NCBI GenBank assembly: GCA_002393835.1
Contig: DGTW01000045.1
Coordinates: forward strand, 1-5,239
DNA: 5,239 nt
Direction of reading: 5' to 3'
DNA from: Treponema sp. UBA4326
Lineage (GTDB): Bacteria; Spirochaetota; Spirochaetia; Treponematales; Treponemataceae
Position 1 is the stretch's first letter, and each line of letters starts with the position of its first letter. A program made the translations under genes and the position numbers. Below, one piece after another: positions 4,638 to 5,239 of the stretch. The notes below the pieces were generated by a model that saw only the letters and a list, made by a program, of their open reading frames with translations, was not told the origin of the DNA and made no database searches.

Positions 4638-5060
4638 CTAAGAGTATAGAGCCAGAGTGTCTCCAGAGGCTTCTTTACTGAAAAAACAATAGTGGCCATG
4701 CTTTGCCGACAGCTCTTCGATGTAAAAATCACGCTGAGAAAGAATTTCAGACGGAATTGCAAAGCCAATTACGCTCACGCAGTCTTTGATTCGGCGGGCA
4801 CAATGCTTCATGGCAGCGGTAAACTGCTCCGCTCCGCCATTTTTATCAAATACAGGCTCAATGAAGACAAATTCTTTTTTTTCTTCCATGGCTTTCAAGT
4901 CTTCACGGAGCTTGGCAAGAAAATCCTCGTTGTACTCTTCAGGAGCATTCTCGACATCGCTCCACTTAACTGGAAAAGCCTTGCCCTCAGTAGAAAAAGG
5001 CTCTCCGGCCACTGTATACAATTTTCCTTCTTTTACTTCAAATAATCGTTCAAGTTTCAT
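4638..5060 (-). CDS. Conserved-looking hypothetical protein of unknown function, 140 residues
   Basis: I do not recognise a family. The product is soluble, with no signal peptide or membrane segment, rich in Glu and Lys. The middle (EDFLAKLREDLKAMEEKKEF, 45-64) looks helical and is followed by FVFIEPVFD, a strand-like stretch, and then by EQFTAAMKHCARRIKDC and VIGFAIPSEI, a helix-strand alternation that suggests an alpha/beta fold. Codon use fits the neighbouring transglycosylase gene. No ribosome binding site precedes the ATG; an extended -10 lies 6 bases upstream. The 123-base gap to the transglycosylase start has no minus-strand terminator that I can see, so read-through into it is possible. 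A TCTCC-free, SD-less start is shared with that gene. Confidence 0.7.
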   Translation of the reverse strand: MKLERLFEVKEGKLYTVAGEPFSTEGKAFPVKWSDVENAPEEYNEDFLAKLREDLKAMEEKKEFVFIEPVFDKNGGAEQFTAAMKHCARRIKDCVSVIGFAIPSEILSQRDFYIEELSAKHGHYCFFSKEASGDTLALYS

Positions 5061-5066
5061 GGTTAA

Positions 5067-5075
5067 AGTATAGCA
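5067..5075 (-). promoter_or_regulatory. Extended -10 promoter of the 140-residue gene, giving a leaderless mRNA
   Basis: On the minus strand TGCTATACT matches the extended -10 form TGnTATAAT with one mismatch. Only TTAACC separates it from the ATG at 5060. The -35 region (17 bases upstream) is a run of T's shared with the preceding terminator. Transcription should start at or next to the ATG. Confidence 0.5.
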
Positions 5076-5085
5076 TTTCTTTTAA

Positions 5086-5113
5086 AAATAAAAAATCCCC
5101 GCTTTTGCGAGGA
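5086..5113 (-). terminator. Rho-independent terminator of the gene at the right edge
   Basis: On the minus strand TCCTCGC-AAAA-GCGGGGA (one mismatch in the stem) is followed by TTTTTTATTTTT. It lies 34 bases after the stop codon of the partial gene and leads straight into the promoter of the next gene. Confidence 0.8.
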
Positions 5114-5146
5114 CTTTCCGTAGCTTTTTGACACTGCATCAAAATT

Positions 5147-5239
5147 CTATTCTGTAAGAATCTTAATAACTTCAGCCTTGTCCTGAGTGTTCAAGATTTG
5201 TGCGCGTTTTTCTGCACTCTTGAAGAGCAAGCTTACTTC
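5147..5239 (-). CDS. C-terminal end of an unidentified protein (partial)
   Basis: The last 30 codons of a gene that begins beyond the right edge. It reads EVSLLFKSAEKRAQ then ILNTQDKAEVIKILTE and stops at TAG. The pattern of a basic helix, IL-N, and a final helix AEVIKIL resembles the end of EIIA(Ntr)/PTS IIA fructose-type domains (L-x-x-x-R-x-x-L-x-x-A-x-x-x-E-E-V-x-x-L), but 30 residues are too few to decide. A good terminator follows, which supports a real gene end. Confidence 0.6.
   Translation of the reverse strand, partial: EVSLLFKSAEKRAQILNTQDKAEVIKILTE

Overview
The window looks like chromosomal DNA of a motile anaerobic bacterium, most likely a host-associated or rumen-type spirochaete of the genus Treponema. 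This is inferred from flagellar switch proteins, a flavin-dependent thymidylate synthase of the type common in anaerobes, and the general style of the proteins. No marker here proves the genus. Base composition changes near position 1630: the left part is visibly AT-rich, while the genes to the right are richer in G and C.

Left third (1-1620, minus strand): a short XRE-type DNA-binding protein, then a 95-residue FliN, then a divergent FliM-like protein that overlaps fliN by 8 bases and runs off the left edge. FliN and FliM normally form the flagellar C-ring (switch complex). Here they stand without fliL, fliP or other flagellar genes beside them in the window, and in the order fliN-fliM. The FliM lacks the usual GGxG motif of its middle domain. 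Its reading frame breaks at a run of seven A's, just inside the C-terminal SpoA domain; a one-base backward slip restores that domain to the edge of the window. This is either a decaying second copy or a frameshift-controlled accessory switch protein.

Middle (1650-3755, plus strand): a prohibitin/HflC-like SPFH membrane protein reads away from the XRE gene, followed by thyX. The thyX 3' end carries an unusual 138-base insertion/duplication. The last codons occur twice, about 117 bases apart, separated by a run of hairpins. Five short arrays of about 10-base units (ACGCAGATNN-like) lie in the two spacers, in opposite orientations, on either side of thyX. A large bidirectional terminator closes the block.

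Right third (3756-5239, minus strand): a membrane-anchored lytic transglycosylase, an unrecognised 140-residue protein and the last 30 codons of a further gene with its terminator. Both complete genes lack a Shine-Dalgarno sequence and have a -10-like hexamer exactly 6 bases before the ATG, which suggests leaderless mRNAs.

The best candidates for something new are the FliM frameshift with its orphan fliN-fliM pair, the hairpin element in the thyX tail, and the paired 10-base-period arrays.
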